NCBI GenBank assembly: GCA_903825565.1 | Contig: CAIKBD010000528.1 | Coordinates: forward strand, 1 to 38,111 | Direction: 5' to 3' | Length of the DNA: 38,111 bases | Source: an uncultured Anaerolineales bacterium | Lineage (GTDB): Bacteria; Chloroflexota; Anaerolineae; UBA4142 | Shown here: in pieces, positions 8,310-15,930 of the stretch | How the letters are laid out: every line of letters starts with the position of its first letter | How positions within the stretch are numbered: the first letter of the stretch is position 1 | Translations under genes and position numbers: made by a program | The notes under the pieces: model-generated | What the model was told of the DNA's origin: nothing | Seen by the model: only the letters and a program-made list of their open reading frames with translations | Databases searched by the model: none

Positions 8310-9386
8310 TCACTTGGTCGGCGCTTGGGGTGGTTTCAATCCTTTCGGCACTTGCGGCACGCGGAAAATGATTTTCAACAGACTGTCGAAAAATTCCGTG
8401 ACGTACTCTTGTTTGAAACCGGACAGCGCGGCGACGACATAGAGAAATACCGGTCCCAGTTGCACGTTGCCGGGCAGGGTAATATTACCGGCGAGGATGC
8501 CGGCTTGCGACACGAGAAACAGCATTGCGCCGACGAGCAAACCGACAATCGGGCGCGCAAAATAATTCATGTTGTACGCCGGATCGTATTCGCGGAATTG
8601 GACAAACCAGGGCAAGTTGTACAACGCGCCGATCACGCCGCCGATCATGCCCCAGCCCATCGCGCGCAACAGCACGATAAACTCCAGCGCGACCGGCAAG
8701 CCGAACAAGGTCAAACTGGGAATGTACGTCAGCGCGATCAACGCGCCGCCCAGCGCAAACGCGCACAACTCCCACAGCCATAACAGCCAGACGCCGATGC
8801 CGCGCGCGGCTTTCATACTACGCTCGCTGCGTTTCAATTTGGCATCTACCGACTGCGTGAAAAACTCGGCGCGCGCAAAGTTGCGATCTTCGACGGCTTG
8901 GCGGGCTTGCAACAACAGTTCGAAGCAAAAATCGGTTGCGGCTTTGCTGTCGCGCAAATCCAATTTGACATCGCTGTACAGCCGGTCAATTCGATCCGAA
9001 AGTTGCGCAAAGCGGTCTTCGGTGGAGGTGCGCGACATGAGAATTGGTTCCGGCGAAAAGATGCTGGGTTCGGCGGTCAAGAGCGGCGCGGGCGGGCGCA
9101 CGGGCGCGGGCGGCGGCGCGGCAAGTTCCACCATTGCGGGGGGCGGCGACACCGGTTCGGCGGCGACCGGTTCTACCGGTTCGAGCGGGCGCGCCGCCGG
9201 GGTCGCGGATGCGGGCGGCGGTTCGGTGAGCGTTGGCAAGTCGGGTGTGGTTTCATCGGGCGTGGGCGGCGTCACGGTTGTCACCGGTTGTGCCGGTTCG
9301 ACGATATAGTTGGGCAAAGCCGCCGAGCCGCTATCGCCGAACAATGCGTCCACCGGGCGGGGCTTGTCTTTATTGGGGTTGGACAT
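8310..9386 (-). CDS. Proline-rich membrane protein next to ParA, function unknown
   Basis: A 358-residue protein. The first 115 or so residues are a low-complexity Pro/Ala/Thr-rich, probably disordered and cytoplasmic tail. Residues about 120-190 are predicted helical and charged. Three to four membrane segments follow between about 197 and 330, ending in a GFKQEYVTEFFDSLL motif and a short basic tail. No enzyme motif is recognised. Its start codon lies inside the 3' end of parA (17-base overlap), so the two are translated together. An attractive but unproven reading is a membrane anchor or adaptor positioned by the ParA ATPase. Confidence 0.75.
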   Translation of the reverse strand: MSNPNKDKPRPVDALFGDSGSAALPNYIVEPAQPVTTVTPPTPDETTPDLPTLTEPPPASATPAARPLEPVEPVAAEPVSPPPAMVELAAPPPAPVRPPAPLLTAEPSIFSPEPILMSRTSTEDRFAQLSDRIDRLYSDVKLDLRDSKAATDFCFELLLQARQAVEDRNFARAEFFTQSVDAKLKRSERSMKAARGIGVWLLWLWELCAFALGGALIALTYIPSLTLFGLPVALEFIVLLRAMGWGMIGGVIGALYNLPWFVQFREYDPAYNMNYFARPIVGLLVGAMLFLVSQAGILAGNITLPGNVQLGPVFLYVVAALSGFKQEYVTEFFDSLLKIIFRVPQVPKGLKPPQAPTK

Positions 9387-10137
9387 TGAGAATTACCTCC
9401 GCAAGCGAACGATACGCTTCTGCGCCGTCGCCAAGTTTATCAATTTCGAAAATGGTGCGGCGTTGCGCGGGGGCTTCGGCAAAGCGCACGCTTTCCTTGA
9501 TCGTGACGTTCAAGAGTTTGTTGGGATACGCGGCGCGCACGCGATCCAATACTTCGCGCGAGTGAGTGCGGCGCGGGTTGTACATCGTCGGCACAATGCC
9601 GAGCAATTTCAAGTTGGGATTCAAGCGGCGTTGCACGCGCGCCACCACGTCAATCAACGCATCCAAGCCGCGCATGGCGAGAAATTCGCATTGCAACGGC
9701 ACGAGAATTTCATCGGCGGCGGCGAGTGCGTTGACGGTCAGCAAACCCAGACTGGGCGGACAATCAATCAGGATAAAGTTATAGTTGTCGCGGATGTTGG
9801 CGATGGCGTCGCGGAGAATAAATTCGCGGCCCATCATCGCCACCAGTTGCAGTTCCGCGCCCGCGAGATCAATGTTCGAAGGAATCAGATCGAGGTGCGG
9901 GCGAATGTGATGCGTCACGGCGGCGGTGGGAATGCGGGTGTCGGTGAGAATCGAGTAGAGCGTAAATTCCAAATCATACGCCGGCAAGCCGGTGGTGATG
10001 GATAATGCGCCTTGGGGATCGGCGTCAATCAAAAGGGTATAGTACTCTTTTTCGGCGAGCGCCGCGCCCAGATTGATCGTCGTTGTCGTTTTGCCAACGC
10101 CGCCTTTTTGGTTGGTGATCGCGATTACGCGTCCCAT
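9370..10137 (-). CDS. ParA/Soj-type ATPase
   Basis: A 255-residue deviant Walker ATPase. Residues 11-18 read KGGVGKTT with the signature lysine K11 and the P-loop lysine K16. DADPQG, FILIDCPPSLG and late segments typical of Soj-like ParA proteins follow. Such proteins dimerise on nucleoid DNA with ATP and position chromosomes, plasmids or protein complexes. The start ATG 10137 is preferred over upstream starts because GGATGGAG is correctly placed before it and the ATPase core starts at once. No ParB gene is adjacent; the only partner is the overlapping membrane protein. It could therefore serve chromosome segregation in trans or position another cargo. Confidence 0.88.
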   Translation of the reverse strand: MGRVIAITNQKGGVGKTTTTINLGAALAEKEYYTLLIDADPQGALSITTGLPAYDLEFTLYSILTDTRIPTAAVTHHIRPHLDLIPSNIDLAGAELQLVAMMGREFILRDAIANIRDNYNFILIDCPPSLGLLTVNALAAADEILVPLQCEFLAMRGLDALIDVVARVQRRLNPNLKLLGIVPTMYNPRRTHSREVLDRVRAAYPNKLLNVTIKESVRFAEAPAQRRTIFEIDKLGDGAEAYRSLAEVILNVQPQ

Positions 10138-10183
10138 GCCGACTCCATCCCGCAGTGAATCTAGCCGTGCCGTACCCATTTGC

Positions 10184-10192
10184 ATTATACCA
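10184..10192 (-). promoter_or_regulatory. Extended -10 promoter of the parA operon
   Basis: Reads TGGTATAAT on the minus strand, a perfect extended -10 element, about 46 bases before the parA start. No convincing -35 box, as expected for this class. Confidence 0.5.
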
Positions 10193-10217
10193 CAGAATCA
10201 AAAAAATCGAGGCGCGG

Positions 10218-10230
10218 ACTCGAATCGAGT
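10218..10230. promoter_or_regulatory. Small palindrome between divergent promoters
   Basis: ACTCGAATCGAGT, five-base arms around AAT, lying between the minus-strand parA promoter and the plus-strand promoter at 10267. Possible operator; no binding family is known to me for it. Confidence 0.25.
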
Positions 10231-10266
10231 GTGACTGATCGCACGGACGCTCTCACTGTTGGGCGT

Positions 10267-10295
10267 TTGTCAGTTACGCGGACTTGTGCGATAAT
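10267..10295 (+). promoter_or_regulatory. Predicted promoter of the 10341 lipoprotein gene
   Basis: TTGTCA (10267-10272), 17-base spacer, GATAAT (10290-10295), preceded by TGC, which makes an extended -10. Start of transcription near 10302, leader about 39 bases with a ribosome binding site GGAG just before the ATG. Confidence 0.5.
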
Positions 10296-10340
10296 CGGCG
10301 GCGAGATCGTCACACAAAAGCGAACCATAGATAGGAGCGT

Positions 10341-10964
10341 ATGCGCCGCAGAATTCTTCTCATCGTCTGGATCGGCTTGGGGTTGAGCGTGGGTTGCGTC
10401 GCGCCGCGCGGGGAGACCTTGGTCCAGCCGTCGCCCGTCGTGCCAACGCGGATCGAGCCAACGATGCCGCCCACCGCGACCTTGTTGCCAACGATCACCC
10501 CGAACGCGCCGACGGAAACGCCGGTTGGCGCTACGCCGACGGTCACGCCAACGCTGGCTTCGGTCGTCGTGCGCCGCACCGTGCCGACGCCCACGCGCAC
10601 GGTGACGCCGGGTTTGTACATCACGAACCTCCGCGCCGATCCCAGCCCGCCGACGCGCACAACCGAAATGTATTTTACGGCGACGTTTTTGAATGCAACC
10701 GAATTTGTGCAAACCCATCGCTGGAGCGTGTACATTTTTCGCGCGGACGGTACGAATCGCATTGGCGAGGTGACGCAAACGCAGACGCACATTCCGCTGG
10801 GCGCGAGCGAGCAACGTGCGCTGGGCGCGTGGCGGTTGGGTCCCGGCGGGCCCTGCGAAGAAGTGATTTTGCGCGCGGTGTATTTTGGCGACGACAATAA
10901 ACCCGTGTCGTTTCAACCGTTGGGCGGCGGCACATTCGAGAAAAAATTGACGCTGTGCCCGTAG
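10341..10964 (+). CDS. Small predicted lipoprotein with Thr-Pro stalk
   Basis: A 207-residue protein with a short basic and hydrophobic signal and a lipobox-like LSVGC, Cys19 being the likely lipidation site. Residues about 27-92 are a Thr/Pro-rich stalk with several TPT and TPTVTPT segments. Residues about 95-207 form a single beta-rich module (YITNLRADPSPP at its start) that resembles Ig-like or CARDB-type surface domains and holds two cysteines. No enzymatic motif. It is expressed divergently from parA and read in the same direction as the signalling operon that begins 67 bases downstream; it may be the surface partner of that sensor, but nothing in the sequence proves this. Confidence 0.78.
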   Translation: MRRRILLIVWIGLGLSVGCVAPRGETLVQPSPVVPTRIEPTMPPTATLLPTITPNAPTETPVGATPTVTPTLASVVVRRTVPTPTRTVTPGLYITNLRADPSPPTRTTEMYFTATFLNATEFVQTHRWSVYIFRADGTNRIGEVTQTQTHIPLGASEQRALGAWRLGPGGPCEEVILRAVYFGDDNKPVSFQPLGGGTFEKKLTLCP

Positions 10965-11031
10965 CGTTTTCCGTCAACCAGCCAGGCGCGAAAAAATAAA
11001 CCACTGATTTTCACAGCGAGAATATTCTAAA

Positions 11032-11754
11032 ATGGCGCAACGGATTCTGGTCGTGGACGACGACAAACAAATCGTTCGCTTGGTGCAATCGTATCTTGAA
11101 AAAGCCGGGTTCACCGTGCTCACCGCGTTCGACGGCGAAAACGCGACGCGGATCATTCGCCACGAGCGCCCCGATCTCGTCGTACTTGACTTGATGTTGC
11201 CCGGGCGCGACGGCTGGGAAATTACGCGCTGGATTCGGGGCGACGAAAAACTGGCGGCGTTGCCGATCCTGATGCTGACCGCGCGCATCGAGGACACGGA
11301 CCGCATCCTGGGTCTCGAACTCGGCGCAGACGATTACTTGCCCAAACCGTTCAACCCACGCGAGGTCGTCGCGCGCGTCCGCGCGATTTTGCGGCGCGCC
11401 ACCGGCGCGCCAGCGCAAACGCGCGTGATCGAAATTCGCGGCTTGCGCCTCGACGTGGATCGCCACCTGGCGAGCATTGACGGGCACGCGCTCGAAATGA
11501 CGCCGACTGAATTTGCGTTACTGCGCGCGCTGATGGAAAATCCGAATCACGCGTTCACGCGCGGCGAGTTGATCGAAAAGGCGCTGGGCTATTCCTACGA
11601 AGGTCTCGAACGCACGCTCGACAGCCACATCAAAAATCTTCGCAAGAAAATCGAAACCGATCCCGGCGATCCGCAGTACATCGAAACCGTGTTCGGCGTC
11701 GGCTATCGCCTGAACGACGCGCCGGAGGCGAGCGCGAAGAAAGGCAAGCGATGA
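11032..11754 (+). CDS. OmpR/PhoB-family response regulator
   Basis: A 240-residue two-domain regulator. The receiver (1-120) has the acidic pocket D9-D11, phospho-acceptor D53 in LDLMLP, the TAR switch segment and the KPF lysine. The C-terminal winged-helix DNA-binding domain (about 132-225) shows the EMTPTEFALLRALM and TLDSHIKNLRKKI motifs. Its stop overlaps the start of the histidine kinase (ATGA at 11751-11754), so the two are a translationally coupled pair. No strong Shine-Dalgarno sequence precedes the ATG, and AT-rich sequence resembling a -10 box is only a few bases away, so the message may be leaderless or nearly so. Confidence 0.93.
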   Translation: MAQRILVVDDDKQIVRLVQSYLEKAGFTVLTAFDGENATRIIRHERPDLVVLDLMLPGRDGWEITRWIRGDEKLAALPILMLTARIEDTDRILGLELGADDYLPKPFNPREVVARVRAILRRATGAPAQTRVIEIRGLRLDVDRHLASIDGHALEMTPTEFALLRALMENPNHAFTRGELIEKALGYSYEGLERTLDSHIKNLRKKIETDPGDPQYIETVFGVGYRLNDAPEASAKKGKR

Positions 11755-13145
11755 ATCGTTTGTGGGTGCGCCTGACGCTGGCGTTCGTCATCGTCACGCT
11801 GATCGGCGCGGGCGTGATCGCCGTGTTGGCAAATTGGAGCGCGGACAGTACGTTTCGGCAGTACCTCGCGCGGCAAGAGGCAGTCGCCCAGTCCGGTCTG
11901 CTCACCGATCTCGCGGCGTACTATCAACGCCAGGGAACCTGGGATGGTGTCGGCGATTTGCTGGTCAATTTCAACGCGACGGTCGGCCGCGGGCGCGGGC
12001 AGGGGAGCGGCACGGGGAGCGGGCAAGGGCGCGGGCGCCCGCCGATGATTTTTGCGGACGCGAGCGGGCGCATCATTTACGACGAGCGCAACGCGCGCAT
12101 CGGCAACGCGTTGAGCGCGGAGGAGCGTGCCAGCGCGCAAAAAATTTTGGTGAATGGCAACCCGGTTGGCTATCTCGTGTTGGGGCAAGGATACGGTACG
12201 CTCGCGCCGGCGGAGCAACAATTTCTCGATCAATTGCGCGTCACGCTGATCATCGCCGCGCTGATCGCCAGTCTCGTCGGGGTGGCGCTTGGTTTGCTGA
12301 TCAGCCGCACGATTGCCGCGCCGCTCGGCGCGCTCGCCCAAGCCGCGCGCGCGTTTGCCGCGCGCGATTGGAGTACGCGCGTCCAAGTGTCCGGCACGGA
12401 TGAGGTTGCCCAGGTCGCGCGCGAGTTCAACGATATGGCGGACGAATTGCAACGCGCCGAAACGGTGCGCCGCAATTTGATGGCGGACATTGCGCACGAA
12501 CTTCGCACGCCGCTCACGGTGTTGCAAGGCAACCTGCGCGCGATGCTCGACGAAGTGTACCCGCTCGACCGCGCCGAGATCGCGACGCTGTACGACGAGA
12601 CGCGTTTGCTTTCGCGCCTCGTGGATGATTTGCGCGAACTTGCGCTCGCCGAAGCCGGCCAATTGCCGTTGAACGTCCAGGCGACGGATGTAGGCGCGCT
12701 CGTCCAAACGGCGGTTGCCAATTTTGAAGCGGCGGCGGACGCGCAAGGGGTCGCCGTACATTCCCAGGTTAGTGCGGATTTGCCGGCGGCGCGCGCCGAT
12801 CCGGATCGACTGGCGCAAGTGTTGCGGAATTTGATCGGGAACGCGTTGCGGCACACGCCCGCCGCCGGCGCAATCACGGTGGCGGTTGCGGCGCTTGCCG
12901 AGCGCGCGGCGTTCATTCGCGTCAGCGTCCGCGACACGGGCGAAGGGATCGCGGCGGAAGATTTGCCGCGCGTGTTTGATCGATTTTATCGCGGCGATAA
13001 ATCGCGCGCGCGGGCGAGTGGCGGTGCGGGCTTGGGGCTGGCTATCGCCAAAACCTGGGTCGAGGCGATGGGCGGGCAAATCGGCGTGGCGAGTGAGCGT
13101 GGCAAGGGCAGTGAGTTTTGGTTCACCTTGCCGGCAAAAATCTGA
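11751..13145 (+). CDS. Membrane sensor histidine kinase (BaeS-like)
   Basis: A 464-residue kinase. First membrane segment about residues 8-28, an extracytoplasmic sensor of about 135 residues, second membrane segment about 164-186, HAMP (about 187-240), dimerisation domain with the IAHELRTP motif and phosphorylated His249, and an ATP-binding domain with NLIGNALRHTP (N box), DTGEGI (G1), FDRFYRGD (F box) and GLGLAI (G2). The sensor contains an unusual Gly/Arg/Ser low-complexity run (about residues 82-99, GSGTGSGQGRGRPP at its end) before a PAS-like strand pattern (MIFADASGRIIYDE). It overlaps the regulator upstream by four bases and is followed 21 bases later by an ECF sigma gene. Confidence 0.92.
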   Translation: MNRLWVRLTLAFVIVTLIGAGVIAVLANWSADSTFRQYLARQEAVAQSGLLTDLAAYYQRQGTWDGVGDLLVNFNATVGRGRGQGSGTGSGQGRGRPPMIFADASGRIIYDERNARIGNALSAEERASAQKILVNGNPVGYLVLGQGYGTLAPAEQQFLDQLRVTLIIAALIASLVGVALGLLISRTIAAPLGALAQAARAFAARDWSTRVQVSGTDEVAQVAREFNDMADELQRAETVRRNLMADIAHELRTPLTVLQGNLRAMLDEVYPLDRAEIATLYDETRLLSRLVDDLRELALAEAGQLPLNVQATDVGALVQTAVANFEAAADAQGVAVHSQVSADLPAARADPDRLAQVLRNLIGNALRHTPAAGAITVAVAALAERAAFIRVSVRDTGEGIAAEDLPRVFDRFYRGDKSRARASGGAGLGLAIAKTWVEAMGGQIGVASERGKGSEFWFTLPAKI

Positions 13146-13166
13146 TTCGCAAAATTGTCAGGGCTA

Positions 13167-13775
13167 ATGGAAAACAACGACATCCAATTGGTGCGCGCCG
13201 CGCAGGACGGCGACAAGCGGGCGTTCGCGCAACTGATCGAAAAGTACGAAAATCGCGTTTACAACCTCGCGCGCAAAATGATGCGCGATCCGCAAGATGC
13301 CGAAGATGTTTTGCAGGAAACGTTCATCAGCGTGTACAAACACCTGAGCGATTTTCAAGGGGACGCCAGTTTTTCGACCTGGCTGTATCGCATCGCCACG
13401 AACGCCAGTTTGATGAAACTGCGCGGACGCAAGCCGCCGTCGCTTTCGCTCGACGAGCCGGCGGAGACGGACGATGCCAGTGCACTGCCGCGCGATCTCG
13501 TGGATTGGGGGATTACACCGGAGGAAGCGTTGCTGAGCGGCGAAGTGCGCGCGCAGATGGACGCGGCGGTGACGCAGTTGCCGGAAACCCTGCGCGCGGT
13601 GTTTGTCTTGCGCGATGTCGAAGGGTTGTCGGTGCAGGAGACGGCGGACGTGCTGGGGATTAGCGTGCCCAACGTCAAGACGCGTCTGCATCGCGCGCGG
13701 CTCGCCTTGCGCGATCACTTGTCCGCGTATTTTGTCGAAAGTGGAATGGCGGTGCGAAAGGAGATGAGGGAATGA
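13167..13775 (+). CDS. ECF-type RNA polymerase sigma factor
   Basis: A 202-residue sigma-70 family protein. Region 2 (about 8-80) has DAEDVLQETFISVY and the FSTWLYRIATN promoter-melting helix; region 4 (about 125-185) has the helix-turn-helix segment LSVQETADVLGISVPNVKTR. Regions 1 and 3 are absent, as expected for extracytoplasmic-function sigma factors of the SigW/RpoE type. ATG 13167 is preferred over a TTG twelve bases upstream. Its stop overlaps the start of the anti-sigma gene (ATGA at 13772-13775). It directs polymerase to its own regulon when released by the anti-sigma protein. Confidence 0.93.
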   Translation: MENNDIQLVRAAQDGDKRAFAQLIEKYENRVYNLARKMMRDPQDAEDVLQETFISVYKHLSDFQGDASFSTWLYRIATNASLMKLRGRKPPSLSLDEPAETDDASALPRDLVDWGITPEEALLSGEVRAQMDAAVTQLPETLRAVFVLRDVEGLSVQETADVLGISVPNVKTRLHRARLALRDHLSAYFVESGMAVRKEMRE

Positions 13776-14008
13776 GCCATCAACATTCCGCATTATGCGA
13801 CGAGTTGCGCCCGGCGTTGCCGGATTATCTTGACGGTGTGGCGCGCGAAGATATTTGCCGCGCGATTGAAGCGCATCTTGCGGGTTGTCCCGAATGTCAG
13901 GTGCAGGTGGATACGCTCAAGAAAACAATCACCCTGTATCGTGCCGCACCCAGCGAGCCAGTGCCGGGCGATGTGCACCAACGCTTGGTGCGCGTGCTCA
14001 ACCTGTAA
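13772..14008 (+). CDS. Zinc-binding anti-sigma factor (short, soluble)
   Basis: A 78-residue protein with the zinc anti-sigma signature HLAGCPEC: His35, Cys39 and Cys42 form the HX3CX2C motif, with Cys9 or His5 as a possible further ligand. It would bind the sigma factor encoded just upstream and release it when the zinc site is oxidised or the protein is otherwise altered. There is no membrane segment, so it is a free cytoplasmic anti-sigma, suggesting an internal signal rather than an envelope one. Its four-base overlap with the sigma gene supports matched production of the pair. Confidence 0.85.
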   Translation: MSHQHSALCDELRPALPDYLDGVAREDICRAIEAHLAGCPECQVQVDTLKKTITLYRAAPSEPVPGDVHQRLVRVLNL

Positions 14009-14078
14009 GTGTTCCGCGACGAGTGCCTGATGCGCCGCTTGGCAGCGTGTGCATCCAAAGAGCAAAGCTTGAGATTTG

Positions 14079-14087
14079 TGATATAAT
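14079..14087 (+). promoter_or_regulatory. Extended -10 promoter of the acyl-CoA dehydrogenase gene
   Basis: TGATATAAT, a perfect extended -10, with no clear -35. Transcription near 14094 would give a leader of about 110 bases. That leader has two possible stems: one near 14119-14142, and a weak GCCCGC/GCGGGT stem (14147-14152 with 14170-14175) followed by TTTATATTTT, which looks attenuator-like but is short. No known riboswitch class is recognised. Confidence 0.5.
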
Positions 14088-14202
14088 ATATTCGGTTGTT
14101 CGTCGTCGCTCATGCTGGGCGACCTCCTCTTGGGTACCGCCATTATGCCCGCTCAGGCGCAACGTCTCGGCGGGTTTATATTTTGCCACAAAGGAGTGAC
14201 AA

Positions 14203-15897
14203 ATGATCTTGCTGAACCCCAAACAGCACGTTCGTCCGTACCCCGATGCGCGCTCGCGTGAAATGATGTTCCAAACGATCGCGTTCTTCGAGCGCAAAGG
14301 CAAGCGCAAACTCAAAGACGATGATCGGAATCGCACCTGGTATGCTGACTTTCTTGAATTTCAAAAGCACGAAAAATTGTTCGCCACGCTCTTGACGCCC
14401 CCGCAGTACGGCGACGCCGATGCGCGCTGGGATACCTGGCGCAATTGCGAGTTCAACGAAATCCTCGCGTTCTACGGTCTTGCGTACTGGTACACTTGGC
14501 AAGTCTCGATCCTGGGTCTAGGTCCAATTTGGATGAGCGAGAATGACGCGCTCAAACGGCGCGCCGCGCAATTGTTGCGCGAGGGCGAGGTGTTTGCGTT
14601 CGGTCTCTCCGAGCGTTTGCACGGCGCGGATATTTACGCGACCGCAATGACGCTCACGCCGCAACCCGATGGCACATTCCGCGCGAACGGCGAAAAATAT
14701 TACATCGGCAACGGCAACATTGCGCCGATGGTTTCGACGTTTGGTAAAATGGCAGACACCGGCGAGTACGTGTTTTTCGCCGCTGATTATCGCCACCGCA
14801 ATTTCGATTTGGTGCAGAATGTTTGCAACAGCCAATCGTACGTCGCCAATTTTACCCTGCGCGATTACCCGCTCACCGCGGCGGACATTTTGGCGCGCGG
14901 GCAAGCGGCGTGGGATACCGCGCTCAATACGGTCAATATCGGCAAGTATAACCTAGGTTGGGCATCCATCGGGATTAGCACGCACGCGTTCTACGAAGCG
15001 CTCCACCATGCGGCGCATCGCCGGCTGTACGGGATGGCCGTCACCGATTTTTCGCACGCGCGGCAAATGTTTACCGACGCATACGCGCGGCTCGTAGCGA
15101 TGAAACTCTTTGCGTTGCGCGCCGCCGACTATATGCGCTCGGCATCGGCGGAGGATCGCCGCTATTTGCTCTACAACCCGATGGTCAAAATGAAAGTGAC
15201 GTTGCAGGGTGAAGAGGTGATCAATTTGTTGTGGGATGTGATCGCGGCGAAGGGTTTTGAAAAGGATACCTACTTTGAAATGGCGGCGCGTGACATTCGC
15301 GCCTTGCCGAAACTCGAAGGGACGGTGCACGTCAACCTCGCGCTCATCCTGAAATTTATGGCGAATTACTTTTTCTGCCCCGGCGAATATCCCGCCGTCC
15401 CGCGCCGCGACGACGCGGTGCACGACGCGTTCCTGTTTCACCAGGGCGCGGCAAAGGGCTTGGGCAAAATCCAGTTTCACGATTACGCGCTCGCCTACGC
15501 CGCGTTCGATCTGCCGAACGTCAACCGCTTCAAAGAACAAATTGCGACGTTCAAAGATTTTCTGGCGCTGGCGACGCCGGACGAAGCGCAACAAAAAGAC
15601 ACCGATTTCCTGATGGCGCTCGGCGAATTGTTCGCGCTCGTCGTCTACGGGCAATTGATTTTAGAGAATGTTCCACTGTACAGCGTAGACACGGACATGG
15701 TCGAGCAAATTTTCGATTGTCTGGTGCGCGATTTTAGCAAGTTTGCGTTGCAACTGTACAGCAAGCCGAGCGCGACGCCGGAGCAAATGGACTATTGCCT
15801 GAAAATGATCCGCAAGCCAGTGGTGGACGCCGCGCGGTACGGGCGCATGTGGCGCGCTGTCGTCGCGTTGCAAGACGCGTATGAAATGAATCCGTAA
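14203..15897 (+). CDS. Acyl-CoA dehydrogenase family protein (long form)
   Basis: A 564-residue flavoprotein of the acyl-CoA dehydrogenase family, which oxidises acyl-CoA thioesters at the alpha-beta bond and passes electrons to electron-transfer flavoprotein. Recognisable parts are an N-terminal helical domain, a middle beta domain with a GLSERLHGADIY loop and the GEKYYIGNG strand, and a C-terminal helical domain with a LEGTVHVN segment matching the family's YEGT motif. It is longer than the classical 380-residue enzymes; the extra length is mainly a C-terminal extension after about residue 400. Substrate cannot be told. A good AAGGAG ribosome site precedes the ATG. The acyl-CoA ligase gene follows after 33 bases, so the pair probably activates and then oxidises the same acid. 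Confidence 0.85.
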   Translation: MILLNPKQHVRPYPDARSREMMFQTIAFFERKGKRKLKDDDRNRTWYADFLEFQKHEKLFATLLTPPQYGDADARWDTWRNCEFNEILAFYGLAYWYTWQVSILGLGPIWMSENDALKRRAAQLLREGEVFAFGLSERLHGADIYATAMTLTPQPDGTFRANGEKYYIGNGNIAPMVSTFGKMADTGEYVFFAADYRHRNFDLVQNVCNSQSYVANFTLRDYPLTAADILARGQAAWDTALNTVNIGKYNLGWASIGISTHAFYEALHHAAHRRLYGMAVTDFSHARQMFTDAYARLVAMKLFALRAADYMRSASAEDRRYLLYNPMVKMKVTLQGEEVINLLWDVIAAKGFEKDTYFEMAARDIRALPKLEGTVHVNLALILKFMANYFFCPGEYPAVPRRDDAVHDAFLFHQGAAKGLGKIQFHDYALAYAAFDLPNVNRFKEQIATFKDFLALATPDEAQQKDTDFLMALGELFALVVYGQLILENVPLYSVDTDMVEQIFDCLVRDFSKFALQLYSKPSATPEQMDYCLKMIRKPVVDAARYGRMWRAVVALQDAYEMNP

Positions 15898-15930
15898 CCA
15901 CTAACTATCTTTCAATGAGGAGAGATGATC

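Noticed and set aside
11703..13079. 458-codon minus-strand open frame
   Set aside because: Antisense to the histidine kinase, which has all catalytic motifs.
14112..14202. Upstream peptide in the acyl-CoA dehydrogenase leader
   Set aside because: An ATG opens a frame that runs past the main start, but it has no ribosome site and no sign of selection.
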